A stretch of DNA of 64,000 bases. Source: Aurantimonas endophytica (GTDB lineage: Bacteria; Pseudomonadota; Alphaproteobacteria; Rhizobiales; Rhizobiaceae). The stretch spans positions 806,001 through 870,000 of the forward strand of contig NZ_JACIEM010000001.1 in NCBI RefSeq assembly GCF_014196845.1, written 5' to 3'. Numbering within the stretch: the first letter of the stretch is position 1; each line of letters starts with the position of its first letter. Both the position numbers and the translations under genes were made by a program. Under the pieces are notes generated by a model. That model saw only the letters and a list, made by a program, of their open reading frames with translations, had not been told where the DNA came from and did not search any database. This document shows positions 1 to 9,257 of the stretch, in pieces.

Positions 1-62
1 GTCGATGACAGCGCCATGGTCGCGATCGCCGTGCCGGCCATGATCTTGCGGAAATGTGACAT
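1..62 (-). CDS. 5' end of an exported protein gene (runs off the window)
   Basis: Only the first 20 or so codons are present. Reading the minus strand from the ATG at 62 gives MSHFRKIMAGTAIATMALSS, which has the basic start and hydrophobic alanine-rich stretch of a Sec signal peptide. A purine-rich ribosome binding site (GAGGGGGAAA) lies immediately upstream. The product is therefore probably periplasmic or outer membrane. Nothing of the mature protein is visible, so no family can be assigned. It is in the same direction as valS but separated from it by about 320 bases, so it probably has its own promoter. Confidence 0.6.
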   Translation of the reverse strand, partial: MSHFRKIMAGTAIATMALSS

Positions 63-384
63 AGTTTCCCCCTCACACATTTTCTCTGCTGTGCGCCTCC
101 GCCCCTCAGCAGTTGACGCAAACGTAAACGAGAAAGTCTCGGGCGGAAATACGGTTTGTAACGCGAGCGCCACAATTGCGGCGAAAGGGCAACAGGTTCT
201 GCCCGCCGCGAAAGCGGCCCGACCCTGTTGCCTAACCCGTTGAATGTAATGGCAGGAGACGCCTTTGGCGGAATCGGATCGGAAGGTCACCTTCCTGATC
301 AGCGTTCAGAAGAGCGAAAACGCCGCCCAGTGATCCTGCCCCGACCGTGTCAGAACTGTGACACTGTCGAGGCAGCGGCTTGTT
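63..384. other. Intergenic stretch between valS and the exported-protein gene
   Basis: About 320 bases without a convincing gene. It should contain the promoter of the exported protein that starts at 62, but no -35/-10 pair stands out by eye. The only structure I see is the small inverted repeat at 347-364 just past the valS stop. Short open frames here have no ribosome binding site and no recognisable product. Confidence 0.5.
347..364. repeat. Inverted repeat 20 bases after the valS stop
   Basis: GTGTCA-GAACTG-TGACAC: two perfect 6-base arms around a 6-base loop. There is no run of T on either side, so it is not a classic Rho-independent terminator. It could be a weak transcript-end hairpin for valS or a protein site for the next gene. 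Confidence 0.35.
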
Positions 385-3297
385 TCAGCGAAGCCGGTCC
401 AGGGCTGCGGCGAGTTTCTCTTCCTCGGCCCGGTAGGCCGCCTGCTTCTCCCGCTCCTGCGCAACCACCTCCTCCGGCGCGTTGGCCACGAAGCGCTCGT
501 TCGAGAGCTTGCCGTCGATGCGCTTGATCTCGGTGCGGGCCTTCTCCCGGGCCTTCTCGAGGCGGGCGCGCTCGGCGGCGATGTCGATCATCCCGGCCAG
601 CGGCAGGGCGAAGGTCAGTCCACCGACGACGATCTGCGCGGCCTGCTCCGGCGCCTGCTCTGCCGTGGTCACCGCGGTGACCCGCGCCAGCCGCTTCAGC
701 GCGGGGCCATGCCGTTCGAGGCGCTCCATGGCCAGCGCATCGGCGCCGATGGCGACCAGCGCCGCTTCCGCCGCGGCCGGAACGTTCATCTCGGAGCGGA
801 CGGAGCGTATCTCGCTGACGAGGTCCACCAGCCAGTTGATGTCGTCAGCCGCCTCGACATCGGCGAAGTCGATCGCCGGCCACTCGGTGTGGCACAGCAG
901 CCGCGGGCGGTTGCCCTCGACTGTTGCCGCCCAGAGCTCTTCCGTGACGAACGGCATGAACGGGTGGAGGAGCGCGAAAATGCGGTCGAGCACCATGCCG
1001 GTGACCGCGCGGACCTCGTTGGCCGCAGCCTCGTCGCCGCCCGCCAGTGCCGGCTTGGCGAGCTCGACGTACCAGTCGCAGAACGTATTCCAAACGAATC
1101 GGTACAGTGCAGCGGCGGCGTCGTTGAAGCGGTAGGCTTCCAGCGCAGCCCGCGTCTCGCTGGAGGCCTTGCCGAGTTCCGTGACGATCCAGCGGTTGAG
1201 CGGCAGCTTCAGTCCGTCCGGGTCGACCGCCGTGCCGTGAACCGCGCCGTTCATCTCGGCGAAGCGGGTCGCGTTCCAGAGCTTGGTGCCGAAGTTCCGG
1301 TACCCGGCGATGCGCTGGGTGTCGAGCTTAACGTCCCTGCCCTGGGCCGCCATGATCGCCAGCGTGAAGCGCAACGCGTCGGCACCGTATTCGTCGATCA
1401 GTTCCACTGGATCGACGACGTTACCCTTCGACTTCGACATCTTGTCGCCGTTCTTGTCGCGAACCAGCGCATGGATGTAGATCGTGTGGAATGGCGCAAT
1501 GCCATTTCCCTCGGCATCCTTCATGAAATGCAGGCCCATCTGCATCATCCGGACGACCCAGAACGGGATGATGTCGAAGCCGGTGACGAGAACGCTCGTC
1601 GGATAGTAGCGCTCCAGTTCCGGTGTCTTGTCGGGCCAGCCCAGCGTCGAGAAAGGCCAGAGCGCCGACGAGAACCAGGTGTCGAGGACGTCCTCGTCAC
1701 GGATCAGGATCTCGCCCGGCTGCAGTTTCTCGATCCTGTCCTGAACCCAGGATTTCCACGGACCTTCATGCGCCAGATAGTGCTGTATGGCGGCATCCAG
1801 CGCTTCTTCTTCGCTCTTCTCGACGAAGCATTGCCCATCCGGGCCGTACCAGGCCGGGATCTGATGGCCCCACCAGAGCTGGCGCGATATGCACCAGGGC
1901 TCGATGTTCTCCAGCCAGTTGAAATAGGTCTTTTCCCAGTTCTTCGGCACGAAGTTCGCACGGCCGTCGCGCACGGCATCAAGCGGCGGACCCGCCAGCG
2001 CCTTGTTGTCGACGAACCACTGGTCGGTCAGCATCGGCTCGATGACGACGCCGGAGCGATCGCCGAACGGCTGCATGATCTTCTTGTTCTCGACATAAGG
2101 AATGTCGTTGCCCTCGGCGTCCTTGATGGTGACGCTCAGCCTGTCCGCATTGATCGCGTCGATGATCTTGGCGCGGGCCTCCATCCGGTCGAGGCCGCGA
2201 TACTCCTCGGGAACCAGGTTGATCTCATCCACCTCGTTCTCGCTCGGCAGCTTGCCGGACCTGGTGATTGCAAGCGCCTGCGCCGCGCTGACCGCATAGG
2301 GTTCGCCGTCGTCGCGCATCGCGGCCTTCGTATCCATCAGGCGATAGAGCGGAATGCCGTTACGCTTGGCGACCTGATAGTCGTTGAAGTCGTGGGCGCC
2401 GGTGATCTTGACCGCGCCCGAGCCGAAATCCGGTTCCGGATACTCGTCGGTGATGATCGGGATCAGGCGGCGATGTTCTTTTGGTCCGACCGGAATCTCG
2501 CAGAGCTTGCCGACAATCGGTGCATAGCGTTCGTCGGACGGATGAACGGCGACCGCGCCATCCCCCAGCATGGTCTCGGGACGCGTCGTGGCGATCGAGA
2601 TATAGTTCCGCTCTTCGGAAAGGACGACGCTGCCGTCGGCATCTTTCTCGACATAGGTGTAGGTTTCGCCGCCGGCCAGCGGGTACTTGAAGTGCCACAT
2701 ATGGCCGTCGACTTCCTTCGACTCCACTTCCATGTCCGAGATCGCCGTCTCGAATTTCGGGTCCCAGTTGACCAGCCGCTTGCCGCGATAGATCAGGCTC
2801 TGCTTGTAGAGCGTGACGAAGACCTCACGGACAGCCTCGGACAGGCCCTCGTCCATGGTGAAACGCTCGCGCGACCAGTCGCAGGAGGCACCGAGCCGCT
2901 TCAACTGGTTGAAGATCAACCCGCCCGACTCGTCCTTCCACTCCCAGACCTTCTCGATGAAGGCTTCGCGACCCATCTCGCGACGGCCCGGCAATTTATC
3001 GGCGGCGAGCTTTCGCTCGACGACCATCTGGGTGGCGATGCCGGCATGGTCCATGCCAGGCTGCCACAGCACATCCTTGCCGCGCATCCGCTCGAACCGC
3101 ACCAGTATGTCCTGCAGCGTATTGTTGAGCGCATGCCCCATGTGCAGCGAGCCGGTGACATTGGGCGGGGGGATGACGATCGAGAAGGGCTCGGCCCCCT
3201 CCGCGGCGCCGGCGCCAGCGCGGAACGCGCCTGCGTCTTCCCAGCGCTGGGCAATGCGCGGCTCGATGGCCGCGGCGTCGTAGGTTTTCTCGATCAT
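385..3297 (-). CDS. valS: Valyl-tRNA synthetase
   Basis: Charges tRNA-Val with valine in the cytoplasm. The 970-residue product is of normal length for alphaproteobacterial ValRS. The class I signature HMGH is at residues 52-55 after the conserved PPPNVTGSL, and KMSKS is at 619-623. The editing (CP1) insertion lies between them, with conserved TTRPETMLGD near residue 238, and the last 70 residues form the charged coiled-coil arm typical of ValRS. The frame stays open a further 169 codons upstream, but MIEKTYDAAAIEPR is the usual family start, and the upstream part overlaps popZ. popZ lies 121 bases upstream in the same direction, a conserved neighbour pair. Confidence 0.97.
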   Translation of the reverse strand: MIEKTYDAAAIEPRIAQRWEDAGAFRAGAGAAEGAEPFSIVIPPPNVTGSLHMGHALNNTLQDILVRFERMRGKDVLWQPGMDHAGIATQMVVERKLAADKLPGRREMGREAFIEKVWEWKDESGGLIFNQLKRLGASCDWSRERFTMDEGLSEAVREVFVTLYKQSLIYRGKRLVNWDPKFETAISDMEVESKEVDGHMWHFKYPLAGGETYTYVEKDADGSVVLSEERNYISIATTRPETMLGDGAVAVHPSDERYAPIVGKLCEIPVGPKEHRRLIPIITDEYPEPDFGSGAVKITGAHDFNDYQVAKRNGIPLYRLMDTKAAMRDDGEPYAVSAAQALAITRSGKLPSENEVDEINLVPEEYRGLDRMEARAKIIDAINADRLSVTIKDAEGNDIPYVENKKIMQPFGDRSGVVIEPMLTDQWFVDNKALAGPPLDAVRDGRANFVPKNWEKTYFNWLENIEPWCISRQLWWGHQIPAWYGPDGQCFVEKSEEEALDAAIQHYLAHEGPWKSWVQDRIEKLQPGEILIRDEDVLDTWFSSALWPFSTLGWPDKTPELERYYPTSVLVTGFDIIPFWVVRMMQMGLHFMKDAEGNGIAPFHTIYIHALVRDKNGDKMSKSKGNVVDPVELIDEYGADALRFTLAIMAAQGRDVKLDTQRIAGYRNFGTKLWNATRFAEMNGAVHGTAVDPDGLKLPLNRWIVTELGKASSETRAALEAYRFNDAAAALYRFVWNTFCDWYVELAKPALAGGDEAAANEVRAVTGMVLDRIFALLHPFMPFVTEELWAATVEGNRPRLLCHTEWPAIDFADVEAADDINWLVDLVSEIRSVRSEMNVPAAAEAALVAIGADALAMERLERHGPALKRLARVTAVTTAEQAPEQAAQIVVGGLTFALPLAGMIDIAAERARLEKAREKARTEIKRIDGKLSNERFVANAPEEVVAQEREKQAAYRAEEEKLAAALDRLR

Positions 3298-3418
3298 GCT
3301 GTGTCCGGGGGAGCGTTGCGCGTCGCCACCGGTTACAGCCTCGCTTTCGGCACTGTCAACGCAGCGCCGCGTCCCGGCGCCGGCCGGAACGGTGATTCCG
3401 CCGCCGAAGCCCTGCGAC

Positions 3419-4219
3419 TTAGCGGCGGCCGCCGGTCGCCACGCGCTCGATTTCCTCGCGCACCAGCCGCTCGACGAGCCGCGGCAGATTGTCGTCGAGC
3501 CAATCCTGCAGCATCGGACGGAGCATTTCCTGCACCGCATCCTCCACCGACCGCATCTGATCCTCGCGGATGGCCCGGGCGAGATCTTCGAACGAGGCGG
3601 CAACCCGCGCGCCGGCTTCCTGGGAGATGAGGCGGTGCGTCTCGGTCGGGTCGGCGAGCGCCCGTGCCGCCACGATCGGCGGCTCGTCCAGGGCCGCCCG
3701 CGACGGTTGGCGCAAGCCGGCTTCGTCGCTATTGGCAGCCGCGAAACGAGCCGGGCCTTCGATGTCGTCACCCTGCTCGGGGGCCGCGAAACCCTCGCCG
3801 GCAAGCTCGTCGCCGTCGCCGATCAACTCGACCAGTTCGGTCTCGAAAGCATCATCGTCGAACCGGCTGCCGCCGATCGCGGCATCGAAACCCGAGACGT
3901 CTTCATCCGCTGCCGGCCGGGGTTCAGCCTCATCGGTTGAAAAGGACTGGAGATCTTCCGCGTCTTCGGGGCGCTCGTGCCTCGCCTGCGAATACCACCG
4001 GGTGTCGGCAAGATCCTCGGACGGTTGGTCGCGCGGCTCGTTCGCCACCGGGCGCAGTGCCTCGGCATAGCTGGCGGGAAACGACGGCACGGCGACATCG
4101 CCTTGAGCATGCCCCGGCTGGCGCTTGATGACCTTCTCGTCCCCGCTCTCGATGATGCGTTTGATCGACGCGAGGATCTCATCCATCGACGGATCGGGGG
4201 CCGGAAGGGCATTGCTCAT
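3419..4219 (-). CDS. popZ: Polar organising protein PopZ (DUF2497)
   Basis: A 266-residue, acidic, low-complexity protein with a short N-terminal helix (MDEILASIKRIIES near residue 12) and a conserved C-terminal helical region ending LRPMLQDWLDDNLPRLVERL-VREEIERV. This architecture, N-terminal partner-binding helix, acidic disordered spacer and C-terminal oligomerisation helices, is that of PopZ, which forms polar condensates that anchor the chromosome origin and cell-cycle proteins in alphaproteobacteria. I use ATG 4219 because GGGAGC sits a few bases upstream; the ATG at 4234 has no such site. Location directly upstream of valS supports the call. Confidence 0.85.
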   Translation of the reverse strand: MSNALPAPDPSMDEILASIKRIIESGDEKVIKRQPGHAQGDVAVPSFPASYAEALRPVANEPRDQPSEDLADTRWYSQARHERPEDAEDLQSFSTDEAEPRPAADEDVSGFDAAIGGSRFDDDAFETELVELIGDGDELAGEGFAAPEQGDDIEGPARFAAANSDEAGLRQPSRAALDEPPIVAARALADPTETHRLISQEAGARVAASFEDLARAIREDQMRSVEDAVQEMLRPMLQDWLDDNLPRLVERLVREEIERVATGGRR

Positions 4220-4393
4220 GGGAAGCTCCCGCATGTTGCACGACAGGGCAGCACCCTATCGCGCGAATCGTGCGTGGAGCCTAAGACGCGCGAGCCTTCA
4301 GGTGAATCCCGCAAAGCGGTCTGGCGGGACTATCACCAACTTACTGAGGCGTCGTGTGGCCGGGCGGACTCATACGGCGCGAAGCGAACGGCC

Positions 4394-5857
4394 TCAGCGG
4401 CCGTCCGGCGTGCGCAGGCCGAACCATTTGTCCTGAACCTGGATGTAATGTTCCTCGGGCTTGTATTTACGCCCGGCGAGCGACAGGCGCTCGGCCGAAA
4501 GCCAGCCGGTCGCCGACAGCAGGCCGTAGGCGGCGACAACCTCGTCGCGCTGCGAGCCGACGAGAAGGATCTGCGCCGAGATCACGTCGGCCTGCGCATT
4601 CAGAACGTCGAGCGTGGTGCGCTGGCCCACGTTACGCTCCTCGATGACGCCGTTGAGCGCCAGCCTCGCCGCCTGCACCTGCGCCTGGAAGCCGGTGATG
4701 TTGGCACGCGCCGCCTGCAGCTCCGCCCAGGACGTCGCCACTGCGGCCCGCACCTGATCGCGTGCATTGTCGACCTCAATCCGGCGCTGGCCCAGCACTT
4801 CCTTGGACTGGCGGACGACCGAGCTGGCGCGGCCGCCCTGATAGATCGGGATCGTCAGCTGCGCGCCGATGGTGGCGGAAACCTCATTCTGCGTGTTGAC
4901 ATTCGGCCTTCCCGCCGACGTGTCCACGCCCGGAAGATCCCCGCCCTCGGACTTGCTGAGAGAATAGGTGTCCTCGACCTGGCCCACCACGCTCAGTTGC
5001 GGCAGCAGTGCACCTTCGGCAGATTTCACCTGGAAGGCGGCGGCATCCACCGCTGCAAGCGTGGCGAGGATCGCGGGATGTTCCTGCTGCGAGATCGCGA
5101 AGGCGGAATCGACGGACTTCGGCAGGACATTCATCGGCGCCCGGCCGGGCTCGAGATCGGTCGGCGGGTCGCCGATCACATCGAAATAGGTCGCCTCGCT
5201 GGCCGCGACCTGCGAGAGGGCGCTGTTCAGCAACGCCGTGGCCAGAGCCTGCTGCGACTCAGCCTGGGCGACGTCCGTACGCGTGCCTTCGCCGACCTCG
5301 AAGCGGGCACCCGCGGCGCGGACCTGCTCCTGGAGAAAGCCGAGATTCTGGCGCCGCAGCGTGGCGATCTGCCGATCGCGCAGCACGTCCATGTAGGCGG
5401 CGACGGCGTCGAACAGCGTGTTCTGCTCGGTATTGGCCAGGTTCTTCTGGGAGGCGCGCACCTGCGCCTGCGCCGCTGCGACGTTGTTGGGTGTCTGGAA
5501 CCCGTCGAAAATCGTCTGGCTTATCTCGACGCCGAAGCCGATCGACCCCGTCCGCCCCCTGGCGGTGGAGATGTCGTCGCCGAACGTGGTTCTGTTGCGG
5601 CTGGCATTGGCCGTTCCGACACCATTGACGAAGGGCCGCATGCCGGCCCGAGCCTGTGGAACGTTTTCGTCGGTGGCACGCAGCTGGGCGCGGGCGACGT
5701 TCAGGCCCTGACTGTTGGCATAGGCCTTGGCCAGCGCACCGGTGAGCGTCTCGGCATTCGCCACGTAACCGGTCGACAGCAAGGTCCCTGCCGAGAGAGC
5801 CAATGCGATCCAGAGCTTCTTCTGCAAAACGATTACCCCGAGCCCTCGATACATCAT
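4394..5857 (-). CDS. tolC: TolC-family outer membrane channel
   Basis: Outer membrane exit duct for type I secretion and efflux pumps. The protein is about 487 residues with a signal peptide (basic QKK, then a hydrophobic core, ending near ANA-ETL) followed by two repeated outer membrane efflux protein (OEP) units of alternating coiled coil and beta strand; RTTLDVLNAQADVISAQ is characteristic of the second repeat. Start is uncertain: ATG 5857 or 5854, or a TTG about ten codons further in (MQKKLW...), which has GGGGTAAT just upstream and would give the most typical signal peptide. Follows the PCM-like gene in the same direction, as in many alphaproteobacteria. Confidence 0.9.
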   Translation of the reverse strand: MMYRGLGVIVLQKKLWIALALSAGTLLSTGYVANAETLTGALAKAYANSQGLNVARAQLRATDENVPQARAGMRPFVNGVGTANASRNRTTFGDDISTARGRTGSIGFGVEISQTIFDGFQTPNNVAAAQAQVRASQKNLANTEQNTLFDAVAAYMDVLRDRQIATLRRQNLGFLQEQVRAAGARFEVGEGTRTDVAQAESQQALATALLNSALSQVAASEATYFDVIGDPPTDLEPGRAPMNVLPKSVDSAFAISQQEHPAILATLAAVDAAAFQVKSAEGALLPQLSVVGQVEDTYSLSKSEGGDLPGVDTSAGRPNVNTQNEVSATIGAQLTIPIYQGGRASSVVRQSKEVLGQRRIEVDNARDQVRAAVATSWAELQAARANITGFQAQVQAARLALNGVIEERNVGQRTTLDVLNAQADVISAQILLVGSQRDEVVAAYGLLSATGWLSAERLSLAGRKYKPEEHYIQVQDKWFGLRTPDGR

Positions 5858-6004
5858 GACCGCTTCACGTCGTACCTGACGCACGAATCCGTCAACCATG
5901 TCTGGCGCACATTGACCAGTTTCACCCACCCGAGATCAAGCGCATAGCCACTATGAGCAGCAGTTTCTCAGCGCGGCGGGGCAAATCTGCAACGACAACA
6001 TGGA

Positions 6005-6658
6005 TTAGAACTGGAACGTCGCCGCCCGCGCGAAGCCCGGGAGCGGCCGGATGCTGCAGTTGAATCCAAATCGGTCGGAGACGATACCCTCGTCGTCCTT
6101 GATGTAGAGCCGCGCGGCGGCCGCGTTGCCGACACCCTCCACCACGACCAGCCGCCCGCCATTGCGCAACTGGTCGAAGAATGTCTCGGGCAGGACCTCC
6201 ACCGAGCCCTCGAAGAAGATCACGTCATAGGGGGCCTCGGAAGCATATCCCTCGACGAGGGGCCCCTCGACGACCACGCAGGTGACGAAGTCGAGCCGCC
6301 CCAGATTGTCGGTTGCCTGGGCCGCGAGGTCGGGATCCTCCTCCAGCGACACCACGGAGCCGGCGAGATGGGAGAGGATCGCCGACCCGTAGCCGGTGCC
6401 GCAGCCGACATCCAGAACGACGTCGTCGGGCCTGACCCCGGCGAGCTGGACGAGCTTGGCGAAGGGCGACGGCTCCATGACGAAGCGCCCTCCGCCCAGC
6501 GGCACGTCCTCGTCGATATAGGCCAGCGGCTTGCGGGAGGCCGGGACGAACTCCTCGCGCGGCACCTGCAGGAAGGCCCTCAGGATCGCATGACTGGACA
6601 CGTCCGTCGTGCGGATCTGGTTGTCCACCATCTTGGTGCGGGCGGATTCGAAATCCAT
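6005..6658 (-). CDS. PCM-like (protein-L-isoaspartate O-methyltransferase family) protein
   Basis: A 217-residue Rossmann methyltransferase with a clear SAM-binding motif I (VVLDVGCGTGYG, residues 80-91) and an acidic motif II (SLEEDP). The overall fold matches protein-L-isoaspartate methyltransferase, the enzyme that repairs isoaspartate in damaged proteins. However, the GQTISQP catalytic motif of true PCMT is GRFVMEP here (about 58-64), and the TAAAPEIP motif is replaced by EGSVEVLP (150-157). Substrate is therefore uncertain. Start ATG 6658 is preceded by CGGGAT; in-frame ATGs at 6667 and 6679 are alternatives. Lies 147 bases upstream of tolC, on the same strand. Confidence 0.8.
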   Translation of the reverse strand: MDFESARTKMVDNQIRTTDVSSHAILRAFLQVPREEFVPASRKPLAYIDEDVPLGGGRFVMEPSPFAKLVQLAGVRPDDVVLDVGCGTGYGSAILSHLAGSVVSLEEDPDLAAQATDNLGRLDFVTCVVVEGPLVEGYASEAPYDVIFFEGSVEVLPETFFDQLRNGGRLVVVEGVGNAAAARLYIKDDEGIVSDRFGFNCSIRPLPGFARAATFQF

Positions 6659-7029
6659 CGACGACATCCCGTGTTGCATCGCATCTTGGCCGTATGCCGG
6701 TTCCTTAATCGCGGCTCCCGCACGGCGCAAGCAGGGCCACGCCGGTATCGGCTTCGCCGTCCCATGCCGGCCTCCTCCGCACCCTTGCAGAATCCCTGGT
6801 GTCTCCACGTCGACGGCTCGTCGGCCCGCAGCCTTGGGTTCCCGCCGACCATCAGGACGGTCTATCAGGCTGCACGTGAGGATTCGCTGTAGCGAGTTTC
6901 GCGGCCGGCGAAGTACCGCTCTTTCCCGGCTGCTATTGTCTTGACGGCGGCAATTTTGCACGATCCGCGCCGGCCGGTGGCGTACCGGAAATTCAGCAGG
7001 AATATGCGTCGTTTTCGGGAGATACAGGC
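6659..7029. other. Divergent intergenic region between PCM-like gene and the ABC transporter operon
   Basis: About 370 bases that must hold two divergent promoters. No sigma70 pair convinces me; a TTGACG near 6950 has no acceptable -10 at the right spacing. Short frames in this interval are not preceded by ribosome binding sites. I see no repeat or RNA structure beyond small GC-rich hairpins. Confidence 0.4.
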
Positions 7030-8205
7030 ATGAGTTTCGTTCGATCCGCCACATTTGGCCTCCTTGCGACCACCGCATTGACCGGCGCGGCAATGGCGCA
7101 GGCAGCCGAGGCCCTGACCGTCGGCGTGATGGTCAATCTGAGCGGCCCGGCGGCCGTGCTCGGCGAGCAGGCCCGGGACGGGTTCCTGCTGGCGGTCGAG
7201 GAAATGGGCGGGCAGCTGGGCGGTGTCGCGACCGAGGTGAAGATCGTCGACGACGAGCTGAAGCCGGACGTGGCGGTCAACAAGGCAAAGGAACTCGTCG
7301 AGCGCGACGGTGCCGACTTCGTCGTCGGGCCGATCTTCTCCAACATCGCCGGCGCCATCGCCAAGCCGGTCACCGATGCCGGCGCCTTCCTGATCAGCCC
7401 GAATGCCGGCCCTTCGAACCTCGCCGGCGCCGAGTGCAACCCGAACTTCTTCGCCGTCTCCTACCAGAACGACCAGAACCACGAGGTGCTCGGCAAATAC
7501 GCCCAGGACCAGGGCTTCGGCCGCGTCTTCCTGCTCGCGCCGAACTACCAGGCCGGCAAGGACGCGCTGGCCGGCTTCAAGAATTCCTACGAGGGCGAGG
7601 TGGTCAACGAGATCTATACCCCGCTCGGCCAGCTGGATTTCTCGGCCGAACTGGCGCAGATCGCCGCCGAGCAGCCGGATGCGGTCTATGCCTTCATGCC
7701 GGGCGGCATGGGCGTCAACCTCGTCAAGCAGTACCGGCAGGCAGGGCTCGAGACGATCCCGTTCCTCTCCGCCTTCACCGTCGACGAGACGACCCTGCCG
7801 GCGACCCAGGACGCCGCCGTCGGCTTCTTCGGCGGCTCGAACTGGGCACCGAACATGGACAATCCGCAGTCGCAAGCCTTCGTCGCCGCCTACGAAGCGA
7901 AATACGGCACCGTCCCCGGCAGCTACGCCATGCATGGCTACGACGCGGCGCTGCTGATCGACAGCGCGGTGAAGGCGGTCGGCGGCGATCTTTCCGACAA
8001 GGACGCGCTGCGCGCCGCGCTTGAGGCCGCCGAGTTCACCTCGCTTCGCGGCGATTTCGCTTTCGGCCCGAACCACTTCCCGATCCAGGATTTCTACCTG
8101 GTGACGGCGGCCAAGCGCGAGGACGGCAAGTTCGAGACGCAGATCGCCGAGACGATCTTCGAGGACTATGCGGACAATTACGCCGCCGCCTGCCAGATGA
8201 ACTGA
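7030..8205 (+). CDS. Branched-chain-amino-acid-type ABC transporter, periplasmic binding protein
   Basis: A 391-residue type I periplasmic binding protein of the LivK/urea/amide family. It has a signal peptide ending near AMAQA-AEA, then TVGVMVNLSGPAAVLGEQARDG, the usual first strand and ligand-loop of the family, and the later DFVVGPIFSN and GFGRVFLLAPNYQAGKD segments. GGGAGAT lies upstream of ATG 7030. It is the first gene of a five-gene transporter operon whose other four members overlap or nearly overlap one another. The ligand cannot be read from the sequence; the nearby gcdH and formamidase-like genes make an aromatic or dicarboxylate-yielding compound as likely as leucine. Confidence 0.9.
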   Translation: MSFVRSATFGLLATTALTGAAMAQAAEALTVGVMVNLSGPAAVLGEQARDGFLLAVEEMGGQLGGVATEVKIVDDELKPDVAVNKAKELVERDGADFVVGPIFSNIAGAIAKPVTDAGAFLISPNAGPSNLAGAECNPNFFAVSYQNDQNHEVLGKYAQDQGFGRVFLLAPNYQAGKDALAGFKNSYEGEVVNEIYTPLGQLDFSAELAQIAAEQPDAVYAFMPGGMGVNLVKQYRQAGLETIPFLSAFTVDETTLPATQDAAVGFFGGSNWAPNMDNPQSQAFVAAYEAKYGTVPGSYAMHGYDAALLIDSAVKAVGGDLSDKDALRAALEAAEFTSLRGDFAFGPNHFPIQDFYLVTAAKREDGKFETQIAETIFEDYADNYAAACQMN

Positions 8206-8250
8206 CCGCCGCAGCGCCGGACACGGCGCCACATCCGACTTGCAGAACCC

Positions 8251-8278
8251 GCGCGCCGGCCGCTAAGCGTCGGCGCGC
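8251..8278 (+). repeat. GC-rich stem-loop between binding-protein and permease genes
   Basis: GCGCGCCG (8251-8258) pairs perfectly with CGGCGCGC (8271-8278) around a 12-base loop, with no T run after it. It lies between the stop at 8205 and the permease start at 8331. Stem-loops in this position commonly protect the binding-protein message so that it is made in excess over the membrane parts; that role is inferred. Confidence 0.45.
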
Positions 8279-8330
8279 CGCCGGCGGTTCGCGTCGGAGG
8301 CGGCACGCCATCGCCCTCCGAAAGAGCCGG

Positions 8331-9257
8331 ATGTTCAATCTCTTCCTGCTTCAGACCCTCAACGGCCTCCAGTTCGGGATCCTGCTGTTCCTGGTGGCGG
8401 CGGGCCTGACGCTGATCTTCGGCATCATGGACCTGATCAACCTCGCCCACGGCGTCCTCTATATGGTCGGCGCCTATCTCGCGGCGACCTTCACCGCCTA
8501 TACGGGCGACTTCTTCCTCGGCCTGGCGCTGGCCCTGCCCGTCGCCCTCGCCTTCGGCATCCTGCTGGAGCGGCTGATCTTCCAGCGGCTCTACGAACGC
8601 GACCACCTCGACCAGGTGCTGGCGACCTTCGGCCTGATCCTGATCCTCAACGAGGGCGTGAAGATCCTCTGGGGCGCGGCGCCGCTGAGCGTGCCGATCC
8701 CCGACATCCTCTCCGGCTCGATCCCGCTGATCGGCAACATGCGCTACCCGCTCTTCCGATTGGTCATCATCGGTGCGGGCCTTGCCACCGCGCTCGGGCT
8801 CTACCTTCTCGTTCACCACACGCGGATCGGCATGCTGCTGAGGGCCGGCGCCAGCAATGCCCCGATCGTCTCGGCCCTCGGCGTCGACATCAAGCGGCTG
8901 TTCATGCTGGTCTTCGGCCTGGGCGCGATGCTGGCGGCCCTCGCCGGCGCGCTGGTCGCGCCGATCCTCTCCGTCGAGCCCGGCATGGGCGACAGCATCC
9001 TGATCCTCACTTTCGTGGTCATCGTCATCGGCGGCGTCGGCTCGATCCGCGGCGCCTTCGTCGCCGCGATCCTCGTCGGCCTCGTCGACACGCTCGGCCG
9101 GACCTTCGGGCCGATCATCCTGCGCACGCTGATGGACCCTTCCGCCGCCTCGCAGACCGGGCGGACGCTGGCGCCGATGCTGATCTACATCCTTATGGCG
9201 GCAGTGCTGTTCCTGCGCCCTTCCGGCCTGTTCCCGGTCAAGGTCGCCGCACGATGA
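8331..9257 (+). CDS. Branched-chain-amino-acid-type ABC transporter permease (LivH type)
   Basis: A 308-residue inner membrane permease, with a hydrophobic profile consistent with about eight helices. The opening LLQTLNGLQFGILLFLVAAGLTLIFGIMDLINLAHG is the LivH signature, and the later VVIVIGGVGSIRGAF segment is the loop that contacts the ATPases. It forms the channel together with the LivM-type partner, whose ATG overlaps this gene's stop codon (ATGA at 9254-9257), so the two are probably translated together. Confidence 0.92.
   Translation: MFNLFLLQTLNGLQFGILLFLVAAGLTLIFGIMDLINLAHGVLYMVGAYLAATFTAYTGDFFLGLALALPVALAFGILLERLIFQRLYERDHLDQVLATFGLILILNEGVKILWGAAPLSVPIPDILSGSIPLIGNMRYPLFRLVIIGAGLATALGLYLLVHHTRIGMLLRAGASNAPIVSALGVDIKRLFMLVFGLGAMLAALAGALVAPILSVEPGMGDSILILTFVVIVIGGVGSIRGAFVAAILVGLVDTLGRTFGPIILRTLMDPSAASQTGRTLAPMLIYILMAAVLFLRPSGLFPVKVAAR

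Noticed and set aside
358-3630. A long plus-strand open frame of over 1,000 codons across valS
   Set aside because: It is the antisense of valS in GC-rich DNA, has arginine-rich nonsense composition and no recognisable domain; the minus-strand protein carries all ValRS motifs.
6950-6980. TTGACG as -35 of the transporter operon promoter
   Set aside because: No acceptable -10 hexamer is found 16-18 bases downstream.
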